From Candidatus Nanopelagicales bacterium (lineage in GTDB: Bacteria; Actinomycetota; Actinomycetes; S36-B12): 64,000 nt of DNA. The notes beneath the pieces are model-generated. The model was not told the DNA's origin. It saw only the letters and a list, made by a program, of their open reading frames with translations, and made no database searches. Of the stretch, positions 20,607 to 29,989 are shown piece by piece. A program made the translations under genes and the position numbers. The DNA lies in the NCBI GenBank assembly GCA_018402075.1, contig JAGYJP010000002.1, forward strand, positions 600,101-664,100. The letters are read 5' to 3'. The first letter of the stretch is position 1; each line of letters starts with the position of its first letter.

Positions 20607-21629
20607 TTACAGGTCCAACATCTCCTGTGCAGTTTTCGGTGCCGAAAGCCCCAGATGCCGCCACGCTGAAGGTGTTGCCACCCTTCCCCGCGGAGTCCTC
20701 GTGAGCAGCCCTAACCGCACAAGAAATGGCTCTGATACCGATTCGATTGTTTCCGGTTCCTCGGCAACGGCCACGGCCAGTGTGGACAATCCCACAGGTC
20801 CCCCATTAAATCTTTCGATTATCGCCACTAGAACAGCTCGGTCGATTCGATCAAGCCCGAGGTGGTCCACTTCGTACAATTCGAGCGCGGATTTGGCTGA
20901 CGCTAAATCCACCACGCCAGATCCATGTACCTGTGCCCAATCCCTAACCCTTCGCAGCAATCTGTTAGCGATTCGTGGGGTGCCACGACATCGACCTGCC
21001 AACTCTGTCGCTCCGTCTGACGTTAACTCAACTCCCAATAGCTGTGCGCTACGGGCGATGATCACTTCTAAATCAGACGTGTCATAAAAATCTAGGTGAG
21101 CGGTAAACCCAAAACGGTCTCGCAATGGTGAAGGCAATAATCCGGCCCTTGTCGTTGCCCCCACTAACGTGAATGGCTCGATATCGAGTGGGATCGCTGT
21201 CGCACCGGGCCCTTTCCCCACAATGACATCGACTCGGAAGTCTTCCATGGCCAGATATAACATTTCCTCCGCAGCACGAGCGGTCCGGTGGATTTCATCG
21301 AGAAAAAGAACTTCGCCCGACTGAAGGCTTGATAGAACGGCGGCGACATCGCCGGCATGCTGTAAGGCAGGACCTGATGTCATGCGCACGGGTGCACCGA
21401 GTTCGGCGGCGATGATCGTGGCCAACGTGGTCTTCCCTAACCCCGGAGGCCCACTGAGCAAAACGTGATCAGCTACCCCCTGCCTTCTATTTGCGGCCTC
21501 CAGAACAAGACCTAATTGCGCCTTTACCCTGTCCTGACCAATAAATTCGGCCAATGTTTTTGGACGAAGGGCGCCTTCTACAGCTGAATCATCAGGAAAA
21601 GCCTGATCAAAAACTACCGACTCGCTCAT
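20607..21629 (-). CDS. ruvB: Holliday junction branch migration helicase RuvB
   Basis: AAA+ motor that drives branch migration with RuvA. 340 aa with Walker [10 protein letters not shown], Walker B FLDEIHR, sensor TTRAGLL and a winged-helix C-terminus with [16 protein letters not shown]. Its start overlaps ruvA by 4 nt. Confidence 0.98.
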   Translation of the reverse strand: MSESVVFDQAFPDDSAVEGALRPKTLAEFIGQDRVKAQLGLVLEAANRRQGVADHVLLSGPPGLGKTTLATIIAAELGAPVRMTSGPALQHAGDVAAVLSSLQSGEVLFLDEIHRTARAAEEMLYLAMEDFRVDVIVGKGPGATAIPLDIEPFTLVGATTRAGLLPSPLRDRFGFTAHLDFYDTSDLEVIIARSAQLLGVELTSDGATELAGRCRGTPRIANRLLRRVRDWAQVHGSGVVDLASAKSALELYEVDHLGLDRIDRAVLVAIIERFNGGPVGLSTLAVAVAEEPETIESVSEPFLVRLGLLTRTPRGRVATPSAWRHLGLSAPKTAQEMLDL

Positions 21630-22237
21630 GAGCGATCCAGGGAACGAAGGGCCTCTTTGAGGAGTGCGCTGATATCGGGAAGTTCTTCTCCCACCATGTC
21701 AGGAAATTTTTCTGCAACGCGATCCATTGCCAGGTCCGCCTCACGGGGATTCCATCCGAGTGAAGCCAAGGCGGAGCCAACCGCGACTCGCCATGAGGTA
21801 GGTAGAGATTGCGAACGAGTAGCACCACCCATGTCGACGATCCCAATTTTGTCCTTGAGTTCGAGAACCATGCGCGATGCGCCCTTGGCGCCAATTCCAG
21901 AAATCTTTTTGAGTGCGGCGATGTCTTCTTGGGCAATAGCAAGTCGTAATTCATACGGAGACAAGGTGGCAACCACTCCCAGTGCGATTCGAGGACCGAC
22001 ACCACTCACCGTTTGAACCATGTTAAAGAGCAGTACTTCTTCCTCAGACTCGAAACCATAAAGCGTCCAAGAATCCTCTCGAACTACGAGAGAAGTGTGC
22101 AGGAGAACATGATCGCCAACCCGAGAGCCAATTGCAGTCAAAGGAGGGCAATTGACCTTGATACCCTTTTCGCCAGTGTCTATCACGAGGTGGTCTGGTC
22201 CTATTTGCCATATCTCGCCCCGAACAAAGGTAATCAT
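21626..22237 (-). CDS. ruvA: Holliday junction DNA helicase subunit RuvA
   Basis: Junction-binding tetramer partner of RuvB. The frame is open to 22288, but ATG 22237 (203 aa, [10 protein letters not shown]) matches the usual N-terminus and overlaps the ruvC stop as ATGA. OB fold, then helix-hairpin-helix segments ([30 protein letters not shown]), then the flexible linker and RuvB-binding C-terminal domain. Confidence 0.96.
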   Translation of the reverse strand: MITFVRGEIWQIGPDHLVIDTGEKGIKVNCPPLTAIGSRVGDHVLLHTSLVVREDSWTLYGFESEEEVLLFNMVQTVSGVGPRIALGVVATLSPYELRLAIAQEDIAALKKISGIGAKGASRMVLELKDKIGIVDMGGATRSQSLPTSWRVAVGSALASLGWNPREADLAMDRVAEKFPDMVGEELPDISALLKEALRSLDRS

Positions 22238-22746
22238 GGCTGTGCACCAAGAGCCTGAGAAATTCTCCTCTGCGCACTTCCCCGCCAAGCCTGAGTAATC
22301 GCGATGGCAAGGGCATCAGCCGCATCTGCAGGCTTTGGCGGGGCACCAAGTCGAGCAATTCGGGTCACCATGGCGGTGACCTGGGCTTTGTCAGACCGGC
22401 CGTTACCAGTCACCGCAGCTTTGACCTCGGTGGGAGTGTGCATTGCCACACCGATCCCACGTTGCCCGGCCAGGAGCAGGCCAATTCCCGCAGCTTGAGC
22501 GGTAGCCATGGCTGAGCGCACATTATGTTGACTAAAAACACGTTCAATTGCAATGAATTCGGGGTCGAATCGAATAATTAATTCCTCGAGTTCGGTATGT
22601 AATGTCGTGAGGCGGGCTGAGAGCTCAGCCTGACTACTTGTGGTGATCACACCGATGAATAGTGCTTCGACATTGCGACCGGGGAGCCCTTCGATCACCG
22701 CAACACCGCAACGAGTCAGACCAGGATCAATGCCCATAACGCGCAT
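22234..22746 (-). CDS. ruvC: Crossover junction endodeoxyribonuclease RuvC
   Basis: Holliday junction resolvase, RNase H-like fold. Catalytic acidic residues lie in MGIDPGLTRCG (first Asp), IAIERVFSQHN (Glu) and the C-terminal PADAADALAIAI. ATG 22746 gives 170 aa starting MRVMGIDPG; a GTG two codons upstream (22752) is also possible, with GGGAAG between 4 and 10 bases away depending on the choice. First gene of ruvC-ruvA-ruvB. Confidence 0.96.
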   Translation of the reverse strand: MRVMGIDPGLTRCGVAVIEGLPGRNVEALFIGVITTSSQAELSARLTTLHTELEELIIRFDPEFIAIERVFSQHNVRSAMATAQAAGIGLLLAGQRGIGVAMHTPTEVKAAVTGNGRSDKAQVTAMVTRIARLGAPPKPADAADALAIAITQAWRGSAQRRISQALGAQP

Positions 22747-22810
22747 GGTCACCCAACTTCCCGTATCGCAATGAAATCAAAATTTCAGTCGAGACGCCCT
22801 GTCTCGATGA

Positions 22811-24214
22811 CTAGAGGGTATCGGGAAGGACTGTCACTGCATGGAATCCCGCGCGCAGGTCATGCATCAATTCCGCGTGATCCTTGATTGCGCGGTCATC
22901 CGAACTCACGCCGATGAATGCGTGGCCGTCATAGGTGACCATGGTGACGTTCACCGCTGCCCCAATTGTCGCGACCAGCGGGTACGCGGCGATCATGCGA
23001 GCTCCGGCCAGGTAAATGGGAATCGGCGGCCCCGGAACGTTACTGGTGGTGATATCCGAGGCACGCGCAGCATGCGCCAACATGGGTACCGGAACGAACC
23101 AACTGACTTCAGCCAGCGGATCGGCCAAACGCATGGCCGGTTCTGATCGCCAGTGAGCCACTAGTTCATGTGCTTGCTCCATCAATTGACGCACTCCCAA
23201 ACCTGCAACAGGCATGGGGAACCGAGCGATCGCGACCGCATTAGATGCTTGAGCAGAGCGATCACCTGCATCGCCACGTAAAGAAATGGGGACGTTAACT
23301 CTGAGGAATTCCGCACTGCTCCCGTGCCGCACGTGATAAGCCTGCATTCCAGACATAACTGCTGCCATGAAGGCATCATTGACACTCATGCCCTGGGACT
23401 TGGCGCTCCTACGTATTTGTTCAAATGGAAATTCCATGGTGCCAAACGTGTATGTGGTTCCTCGCTCCAGAAGCAGTGGGGACAATGGACGGTCGTAGAC
23501 GGTTGTTGCTCGCGTTACCGAACCAACTGTTTCAATGGTCTTTTGAAATGTGGTCTCAAAATCGGTGAGTGCGCCTTTAATAAGTCCCAATCCTGTATCT
23601 AAAACACCTCTCGCGGCAGAGACTGCGCGGGAGAGATTATCCTGAGTATTGGCAATGAAGACATCCTGCCAACTCACGTCTTCGCCAATCGGTGCAGGTG
23701 GTGCAATAAGTTCTTCTGGATTTACTTCTGCAGCAAATTCAAACAAGGTGAGCGCAATCATTACTGTCGCTTGTCCGTCGGCAATGGAATGATGCAATTT
23801 CAAGACAAATGCAGAATGACCGTCGGGCAGGCCCTCGATTAGTGTTGCCTCCCATAACGGGCGATTGTGATCAAAATCTGTCAAACTGATGCGTCGGGCA
23901 TCGCGTAAGAGATCGTCCCAGGTACCGTTCTCCGGCAGTCGATACCTGCGCACGTGAAAATCCAAATCAAAATCGGGATCAATACTGAGCCTGGGGGCAG
24001 AAAAGCCCACAACCCCGTAAAGAGGACGCATGCGAAGTTCCGGAACAAAAAGCGTCAACCTCTCTAGTCTGGATCTCAGCCTGCTCCAATCCGGACTCTG
24101 ATCAAGGACAGCCATCGCAACTACGGTCGACCGCATGGAGGGGTCACCACTTGCCGTGCGGAAGGTCGCAGCATCCCAACCCCTCAGTTGTTTTCCTGCT
24201 GACTGTCCCGCCAT
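22811..24214 (-). CDS. WS/DGAT-type wax ester synthase / diacylglycerol acyltransferase
   Basis: Membrane-associated acyl-CoA O-acyltransferase family that makes triacylglycerol or wax esters in actinobacteria. The catalytic HHxxxDG motif is intact as HHSIADG (residues 141-147), and the C-terminal half carries DUF1298-like features (NVPGPPIPIYLAGARM, YDGHAFIGVSSD). 467 aa is the normal length. Its ATG overlaps the yebC TAA by one base, so it is translated with yebC. It interrupts the usual yebC-ruvC order. Substrate (diacylglycerol, alcohol or other) cannot be assigned. Confidence 0.9.
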   Translation of the reverse strand: MAGQSAGKQLRGWDAATFRTASGDPSMRSTVVAMAVLDQSPDWSRLRSRLERLTLFVPELRMRPLYGVVGFSAPRLSIDPDFDLDFHVRRYRLPENGTWDDLLRDARRISLTDFDHNRPLWEATLIEGLPDGHSAFVLKLHHSIADGQATVMIALTLFEFAAEVNPEELIAPPAPIGEDVSWQDVFIANTQDNLSRAVSAARGVLDTGLGLIKGALTDFETTFQKTIETVGSVTRATTVYDRPLSPLLLERGTTYTFGTMEFPFEQIRRSAKSQGMSVNDAFMAAVMSGMQAYHVRHGSSAEFLRVNVPISLRGDAGDRSAQASNAVAIARFPMPVAGLGVRQLMEQAHELVAHWRSEPAMRLADPLAEVSWFVPVPMLAHAARASDITTSNVPGPPIPIYLAGARMIAAYPLVATIGAAVNVTMVTYDGHAFIGVSSDDRAIKDHAELMHDLRAGFHAVTVLPDTL

Positions 24215-24978
24215 TACGAGCTCACTTTCTCCATGACCTCATCCGAGACATCGAAATTTGCATAAACATTCTGGACATCATCGCTGTCCTCGAGGGTCTC
24301 GAGCAAGCGGAATAGGGTCTTTGCTGCATCTTCATCGAGGGGCACCGTCATACTGGGCATAAATGTGGCCTCGGCAGATTCATAGTCCATGCCTGCGTCC
24401 TGTAGTGAGGTTCTGACCGCCACGACATCTCCGGCCTCAGAGACTATTTCGAACGAATCCCCAAGGTCGTTGACTTCTTGTGCACCAGCGTCAAGGACCG
24501 CACTCAGAATGTCGTCTTCGGTAACAATTCCCTGCTCACCCGACTTATTGACAAGCACGACACCCTTACGGGTAAACAAATACGACACGCTGCCGGGATC
24601 AGCCATGGAACCACCATTTCGCGTCATGGCAACTCTCACTTCAGATGCTGCCCGATTGCGATTATCTGTGAGGCACTCAACTAAGACCGCAACTCCATTG
24701 GGGCCATAGCCTTCATACATGATTGTCTGCCAATCAGCTCCGCCGGCTTCTGCTCCTGAACCACGCTTGACGGCACGTTCAATATTGTCCAGGGGCACTG
24801 AGTTCTTGCGCGCCTTCTGAATTGCATCGAAGAGTGTCGGGTTTCCACTGATGTCTCCGCCACCTTGACGAGCAGCAACTTCAATATTCTTGATGAGCTT
24901 GGCGAATAGCTTCCCACGCCGAGCATCAATAACTGCCTTCTTGTGCTTGGTGGTTGCCCATTTGGAATGGCCGCTCAT
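24214..24978 (-). CDS. yebC: YebC/PmpR family protein
   Basis: Cytosolic three-domain protein described as a transcriptional regulator in some bacteria and a translation factor relieving polyproline stalling in others. 254 aa, starting [15 protein letters not shown], with [21 protein letters not shown] and an acidic C-terminus. AGTGAGGA precedes the ATG. It lies between pdxT and the DGAT gene. Confidence 0.95.
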   Translation of the reverse strand: MSGHSKWATTKHKKAVIDARRGKLFAKLIKNIEVAARQGGGDISGNPTLFDAIQKARKNSVPLDNIERAVKRGSGAEAGGADWQTIMYEGYGPNGVAVLVECLTDNRNRAASEVRVAMTRNGGSMADPGSVSYLFTRKGVVLVNKSGEQGIVTEDDILSAVLDAGAQEVNDLGDSFEIVSEAGDVVAVRTSLQDAGMDYESAEATFMPSMTVPLDEDAAKTLFRLLETLEDSDDVQNVYANFDVSDEVMEKVSS

Positions 24979-25003
24979 GATTTCCTCACTTGAGATCTAC
25001 TAA

Positions 25004-25609
25004 TTACTGACTGCGCTTGACGAGATCCACGAACCTCTGATGCACACGCATATCGGTAGTCAATTCAGGATGAAACGCGGTAGCCATCAGATTTTCCTGT
25101 GCAATCCCCACAATTCTACCTGCATGCGTACCGGACTCAATAGTCGAGATCACTTCCACATTTGATCCATGTGACACTACTAATGGAGCTCGAATAAACA
25201 CGCCTGGGAAATCTTGGGAATCGGACTGAAATAGCACCGGTGCTTCGAAGGATTCACTCTGACGCCCAAATGCGTTGCGCTGAACCACAACATCAATTCC
25301 ACCAAATGTCTTTTGATCCAAAGTGCCGTCTTGAATGTGTTCTGCCAGGAGAATCATGCCTGCACAACTACCAAAAACTGGAAGACCTGAACTAATGAGA
25401 TCCTTAATTGGCGTGACCAAGCCATATTGGGTTGCAAGTTTGATAATTGTTGTTGACTCTCCACCCGGAAATACCAAGCCTTGAATGGATTCGAGCTGCT
25501 CGACTGACTTCACCGGCACTGCATGCGCACCGCATTGGTTCAGTGCGCTGATGTGTTCCCGGACTCCCCCCTGAAGGGACAAGACACCGATAGTGGTTTC
25601 TTTTCCCAC
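25004..25609 (-). CDS. pdxT: Pyridoxal 5'-phosphate synthase glutaminase subunit
   Basis: Hydrolyses glutamine and passes ammonia to PdxS for PLP synthesis. 201 aa, class I glutaminase fold: FPGGESTT oxyanion region, nucleophile Cys in GSCAGMILLA and the His-Glu pair in AFHPELT. It starts 10 nt after pdxS. Confidence 0.96.
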   Translation of the reverse strand: MGKETTIGVLSLQGGVREHISALNQCGAHAVPVKSVEQLESIQGLVFPGGESTTIIKLATQYGLVTPIKDLISSGLPVFGSCAGMILLAEHIQDGTLDQKTFGGIDVVVQRNAFGRQSESFEAPVLFQSDSQDFPGVFIRAPLVVSHGSNVEVISTIESGTHAGRIVGIAQENLMATAFHPELTTDMRVHQRFVDLVKRSQ

Positions 25610-25619
25610 TTAAACGGAC

Positions 25620-26519
25620 TTACCAGCCACGATCTTCAAGTCGATGATGCACGGGAATATCAGCGACATTTATTCCAACCATTGCCTCGCCCAAACCGCG
25701 ACTGACTTTAGCCACAACATCCGGGTTATCAAAGTGGGTGGTGGCCTGGACGATTGCATGTGCGCGCTGCGCGGGATTTCCTGATTTAAAGATTCCGGAG
25801 CCAACGAAAACTCCATCGGCTCCAAGTTGCATCATCATGGCGGCATCAGCCGGTGTGGCTATCCCGCCAGCGGTGAAGAGGACAGTGGGCAGGCTCCCGG
25901 TCCGGGCCACTTCAGCAACCAGTTCATAAGGAGCTTGTAATTCTTTGGCCGCCACGAATAATTCATCTGGGGGTAGTGAGGCAAGGCGCGTAACTTCGTC
26001 GCGAATGCGACGCATGTGCGTCACCGCATTTGAGACATCGCCTGTGCCAGCTTCTCCTTTGGACCGAATCATTGCTGCCCCCTCAGTAAGACGACGCAAA
26101 GCCTCACCGAGATTGGTTGCACCGCACACGAAGGGAACGGTAAATTGCCACTTGTCAATGTGATGGGTGTAATCCGCGGGAGTTAACACTTCCGATTCGT
26201 CGATGTAATCCACTCCCAATGACTGCAACACCTGAGCTTCAGCGAAGTGACCAATACGCGCTTTGGCCATGACGGGGATACTGACAGCAGCAATGATTCC
26301 ATCGATCATGTCTGGATCAGACATGCGAGAGACACCGCCTTCCGCTCTGATATCGGCGGGGACTCGCTCTAACGCCATGACCGCAACGGCTCCGGCGTCT
26401 TCAGCTATTTTGGCTTGATCGGGCGTCACCACGTCCATGATGACTCCGCCCTTGAGCATTTCAGCCATGCCACGCTTGACTCGACTGGTACCTGTACTCG
26501 CTTCGCTGGACATGGGCAA
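25620..26519 (-). CDS. pdxS: Pyridoxal 5'-phosphate synthase, synthase subunit
   Basis: Forms PLP from ribose 5-phosphate, glyceraldehyde 3-phosphate and ammonia as a dodecamer with PdxT. 299 aa (beta/alpha)8 barrel; visible [19 protein letters not shown], catalytic lysine region AKARIGH and [19 protein letters not shown] lies about six bases before the ATG at 26519. The 147-nt gap upstream is the likely promoter region. Confidence 0.97.
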   Translation of the reverse strand: MPMSSEASTGTSRVKRGMAEMLKGGVIMDVVTPDQAKIAEDAGAVAVMALERVPADIRAEGGVSRMSDPDMIDGIIAAVSIPVMAKARIGHFAEAQVLQSLGVDYIDESEVLTPADYTHHIDKWQFTVPFVCGATNLGEALRRLTEGAAMIRSKGEAGTGDVSNAVTHMRRIRDEVTRLASLPPDELFVAAKELQAPYELVAEVARTGSLPTVLFTAGGIATPADAAMMMQLGADGVFVGSGIFKSGNPAQRAHAIVQATTHFDNPDVVAKVSRGLGEAMVGINVADIPVHHRLEDRGW

Positions 26520-26651
26520 CTTCCTCTATCGCTGATTAGTCTCATTCGGCCTAACTGCCGGTGGTCCTAATCGTAGAGGAAGAGCACCATTTCAGCAGCG
26601 GTGACTGGTGTGCAGGTCTCTTGCGCAGGGAATTGACCGCAACAATGCTCC

Positions 26652-26667
26652 ACAGGGGTCCCCCTGT
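26652..26667. other. Perfect GC-rich inverted repeat at a gene end
   Basis: ACAGGGG-TC-CCCCTGT, a 7-bp stem with a two-base spacer, abutting the stop codon of the LemA-like gene. There is no T-run on either side, so it is not a classical terminator; it may affect mRNA 3' ends. Confidence 0.5.
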
Positions 26668-27209
26668 CAGACATCTGGCAAAGACACATGGTCATTAATT
26701 TCCCGAAACGTTGGCCACGGTGTTCGACCTGCCAAATGGAACCACCGGACGGCCCTTTGTTTTCTGAGCTGGGTACATGCCCTCACGGCATCATTGAGGA
26801 ATCGACGAGAGAGTTCCACGCGCTGCACTGCGGCGGATAGCTCGGCCAAGATCTCTGGACCGCCTTGCTCAGTGAGCACAAATGCACACTCCTCTGGGTC
26901 GAGGGCGGCAGAAAGTGCCTCAGTGAGATCAGATTCTGCAATATCGCGCTCAGGAATCGACTTATCAGAGGAGATTCGTGCCGCGTGAGCGGCTTCGGAC
27001 AACACCATGGATGATGCTGGGTCCAAAAGTCCATTAGAAGCAAGTTCCAGTGCAATTCCCGAGCGACGCAATAGTTGAGCATCTAAGCCTGACTCTGCGA
27101 GGTCAATTCTCCGATGCAGCCTATCGAGTCTCCCGGCCGTCATACTCAAATACAGTGCGAGAAAGGCGAGCAGGAGAACCACGAGGCCCGCTATCAAGAA
27201 TTGGGTCAC
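26667..27209 (-). CDS. LemA-like membrane-anchored protein
   Basis: 180 aa with one N-terminal membrane helix (about residues 4-22), then a helical domain. Two stretches resemble LemA: SGLDAQLLRRSGIALELA, like the LemA DVQLKRR helix, and LSRRFLNDAVRACTQL, like the LemA RRFYNDAVRDYN helix, followed by an aromatic segment near the end. The overall match is weak, so this is a fold-level suggestion. It overlaps pimA by 4 nt and lies between pimA and pdxS. Function unknown. Confidence 0.65.
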   Translation of the reverse strand: MTQFLIAGLVVLLLAFLALYLSMTAGRLDRLHRRIDLAESGLDAQLLRRSGIALELASNGLLDPASSMVLSEAAHAARISSDKSIPERDIAESDLTEALSAALDPEECAFVLTEQGGPEILAELSAAVQRVELSRRFLNDAVRACTQLRKQRAVRWFHLAGRTPWPTFREINDHVSLPDV

Positions 27210-28408
27210 TCCCGAACACCTCGTTTAGCAAATCGTCCCACAATCTGTCCCCTGAGATCTTCCGTTACTTTCTCACCCTGCGTGTGCACCGATTCGTAAA
27301 CCGCAATTACGTCATTCACCACAGAGTTCCAATCAAAGTCCATCACGCGAATATTTGATTGACGAACAAATTCCTCACGAGTGGTTGAAGAGTCCATTAA
27401 GCCACATATTTTTTCAGCTAAATCATTTGAATCTCCATTGACAAATAATTCACCGCAATCCCCACCGTTCAGCACACGACTGAATGCAGATATGTTGGAC
27501 GCTACAACGGGTGTGCCAGCCGCCATTGCTTCCACGAGCACAATTCCGAATGACTCTCCCCCGGTGTGCGGCGCCACGTACACCTCCGCCTGATGCAACA
27601 AACGCCTTTTCGCTTCATCGGACACTGCCCCATGAAAAGTGAAATGTTTACGGACCTCTGGGTTCATATTCTCAATGAATGAATTAGGGTCTCCAGGACC
27701 TGCAATTGCAAACTGTACTGTGGGAATCCGAGCGATTATTTGCTCCGAAGCCTCAATCAACACACTTAAACCCTTTCTCGGCTCATCGATTCGGCCAAGA
27801 AAAAGGATCAGGGGAGCACCAGTGATGCTCACCCCCTCTTGATCACGGAAATCGGAAACTCTGACGCCATTGGGAATGAGTACTGCATCGCCGCCAACGT
27901 GTTCGACGAGGGTCGTTCGAGCCGCTTCGCTGACCGCAATGCTGCCGCGAATTTTCTCCATGGCTGTTTGAGCAATGTAATAACCAGCATTCAAAATTCG
28001 GGAACGATCCTGCGATGAGTGCCATGTGGCCACAAGAGGACCTTGTGCTGACCAGCACGCCAGCAAGGACAAACTGGGAGCTAATGGTTCATGAATGTGA
28101 ACAACATCGAAGTTTCCTTGGCGTATCCAGTTTCTGACGCGCCTAGTGGCTTTGATGCCGAAACTCAATCGAGCTACAGATCCGTTGTATGGAACTGCCG
28201 TTGGTGCGCCGCCGTCAGCAACAAACTCAGGTAGAAATTCGGGATTATCGACAGGCGCGAGCACGCTCACGAAGTAACCACGCTCGCGCAATGTATTTGC
28301 CAGATCTGCAACGTGACTGCGCACGCCACCAGGAACATCCCACGAATATGGGCACACGATCCCAATCCGTTGGATCGCAACTGGAAAATCTGGTTCACCT
28401 ACTTCCAC
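27206..28408 (-). CDS. pimA: Phosphatidylinositol alpha-mannosyltransferase (PimA-type GT4)
   Basis: First mannose transfer from GDP-mannose to phosphatidylinositol on the inner face of the membrane. GT-B fold: IGIVCPYSWDVPGGVRSHV at the N-terminus, nucleotide-sugar site GRIDEPRKGLSVLIEA and the C-terminal GESFGIVLVEAMAAGTPVVA. GTG 28408 (400 aa) is preferred, with GGTGG seven bases upstream; a TTG at 28423 would overlap patA. The pgsA-patA-pimA order supports the assignment. Confidence 0.93.
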   Translation of the reverse strand: MEVGEPDFPVAIQRIGIVCPYSWDVPGGVRSHVADLANTLRERGYFVSVLAPVDNPEFLPEFVADGGAPTAVPYNGSVARLSFGIKATRRVRNWIRQGNFDVVHIHEPLAPSLSLLACWSAQGPLVATWHSSQDRSRILNAGYYIAQTAMEKIRGSIAVSEAARTTLVEHVGGDAVLIPNGVRVSDFRDQEGVSITGAPLILFLGRIDEPRKGLSVLIEASEQIIARIPTVQFAIAGPGDPNSFIENMNPEVRKHFTFHGAVSDEAKRRLLHQAEVYVAPHTGGESFGIVLVEAMAAGTPVVASNISAFSRVLNGGDCGELFVNGDSNDLAEKICGLMDSSTTREEFVRQSNIRVMDFDWNSVVNDVIAVYESVHTQGEKVTEDLRGQIVGRFAKRGVRE

Positions 28409-28410
28409 AG

Positions 28411-29310
28411 TTAATCCACCCAAACTCTTTGCAACATGTGCCAGTCCTCGGGGTGTTCGGCAATTCCAATTTCAAATGCTTGCGCTATTTGCTGAGTCAT
28501 AAGCCTGATTTGTTCACTCCGATCAGGTAATTCAGGTACCTCAATCTTGGGGTAAACAATTCCTATTGTTTTGTCCTTTTCATTGTGCATGGTCACCGGA
28601 TGCAGCGGCGCACCCGTGATAATTGATAGCAATGCGGGTCCCGCCGGGAATGATGCTTTGCCACCAAAGAAATCGACAAGCACACCCGATTCGGTGATAT
28701 CCCGATCACCCAGCAACGCAACAAGCCGACCTTCGCGCAGCCTGCGTATCAGTGACCGCATGACGTGTGGTTCCCCTAAGGGCAGCACTTCCATCCCCAG
28801 CGATTCCCGGTATTCCAGAAACTGGTCAAAAAGATCCTTCGGCTTAAGTTGCTCTGCAACAGTTGTCAGCGCTCCATAGCGTTGGGTTGCCCATGCTCCA
28901 GCAAGGTCCCAATTGGCCATGTGCCCAGGAATCATGATCGCGCCCCTGCCTTGATGCATGGTGTGATCAAGAAGCTCCTTGCCCCGCAAATCAAATGATT
29001 CTGCGACTCGATTCGGGGTGTAAGTGGGAAGCCGAAAGGCTTCGCACCAGTACCGCATGTAACTTCGCATTCCTGAACGAGCCAAATCCTCAAGTTCCTC
29101 TTCCGTGAGCCAGGGCTTTACTCGGGCCAGATTCGATTTCAAACGCGGAACTCCCCCCGTGTTTTGCCACCACATGTAATCTGCCCCCGCTTGGAAGGCT
29201 GCTCTCGCAGCGCGCTCTGGCAAGCGCTTACTCACTGACCAACCGGCGGTAAAGGCCCACGCCGTTGCGGAATCGGTAACCCCTGCGACTCTGGAAGGGT
29301 TAGGAGCCAC
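28411..29310 (-). CDS. Phosphatidylinositol mannoside acyltransferase (PatA-like)
   Basis: Acyl-CoA-dependent acylation of phosphatidylinositol mannosides. It belongs to the LpxL/HtrB-like family with the HX4D motif as GHMANWD and a conserved GDRDITESGVLVDFFG segment; about 299 aa. No ATG fits: the frame opens with a TTG at 29343, but GTG 29310 is preferred because it overlaps pgsA by only 11 nt and leaves the TDSATAWAFTAGW start seen in relatives. Immediately followed by pimA. Confidence 0.9.
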   Translation of the reverse strand: MAPNPSRVAGVTDSATAWAFTAGWSVSKRLPERAARAAFQAGADYMWWQNTGGVPRLKSNLARVKPWLTEEELEDLARSGMRSYMRYWCEAFRLPTYTPNRVAESFDLRGKELLDHTMHQGRGAIMIPGHMANWDLAGAWATQRYGALTTVAEQLKPKDLFDQFLEYRESLGMEVLPLGEPHVMRSLIRRLREGRLVALLGDRDITESGVLVDFFGGKASFPAGPALLSIITGAPLHPVTMHNEKDKTIGIVYPKIEVPELPDRSEQIRLMTQQIAQAFEIGIAEHPEDWHMLQRVWVD

Positions 29311-29923
29311 GGGGATCTTTAAGTTGGGAACGAACGTGCACAAACCTCTGGATGACGGTCACAATGCCCAGGACAGCGATGGCCCACACGACGGCCGTAA
29401 GAATCCACACGTAATTGGATCCAAGAATTCCTGTTATCAATAACGCGGCGCCAATGGCAATTAACCTCTCAGCCCGCTCAACTATTCCCACGTTCGCCGT
29501 TGCTCCTACGGCTTCAGCGCGCGCCTTTGTGTAACTCGTCACTTGTCCCGCCACTAGTGCAATAAGTGCCCCACTTACCACCCACATATCTTCTTGGGTC
29601 GCTCCCCAATAGGCGACAGAACCAAATATTGCGCCATCGGCCACGCGATCTAAGGACGCGTCTAAGAAATTTCCCCACGGGCCTTGAGTTCCCAACATAC
29701 GAGCCATGGTGCCGTCAAGTAGATCCGCGAATGCAAAAATCGTGATGCCGATAACCCCCCATACAAATTCGCCTCGCCCAATGAGGAACATGGCGCAGGT
29801 AACTGCACCAATCGTGCCGACAACAGTCACGGCATCCGGTGATACATGTAATCGAATGAGTCCCCGTGCCGGCGGCTCAATTACAACACTGGCAACCTTG
29901 CGAGCCGCTGGATTATTGAGCAT
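29300..29923 (-). CDS. pgsA: CDP-alcohol phosphatidyltransferase, probable phosphatidylinositol phosphate synthase
   Basis: Transfers inositol 1-phosphate to CDP-diacylglycerol, the entry step to phosphatidylinositol in actinobacteria. The CDP-alcohol signature is complete: ADLLDGTMAR, then GNFLDASLDRVAD. About six membrane segments, 207 aa. AGGTGAAGA precedes the ATG. The inositol-phosphate substrate is inferred from family and from the PatA/PimA neighbours. Confidence 0.92.
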   Translation of the reverse strand: MLNNPAARKVASVVIEPPARGLIRLHVSPDAVTVVGTIGAVTCAMFLIGRGEFVWGVIGITIFAFADLLDGTMARMLGTQGPWGNFLDASLDRVADGAIFGSVAYWGATQEDMWVVSGALIALVAGQVTSYTKARAEAVGATANVGIVERAERLIAIGAALLITGILGSNYVWILTAVVWAIAVLGIVTVIQRFVHVRSQLKDPRGS

Positions 29924-29977
29924 TCATTCTTCACCTCACGAGAGAACTGGCCACACGACCATTAGCGTGGTTGATGC

Positions 29978-29983
29978 TACCGT
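29978..29983 (+). promoter_or_regulatory. Candidate -10 element, leaderless start of the EF-G-like gene
   Basis: TACCGT six bases before the ATG at 29990, which has no Shine-Dalgarno. The spacing fits transcription beginning at the A of the start codon. Inference. Confidence 0.45.
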
Positions 29984-29989
29984 CCTCTC

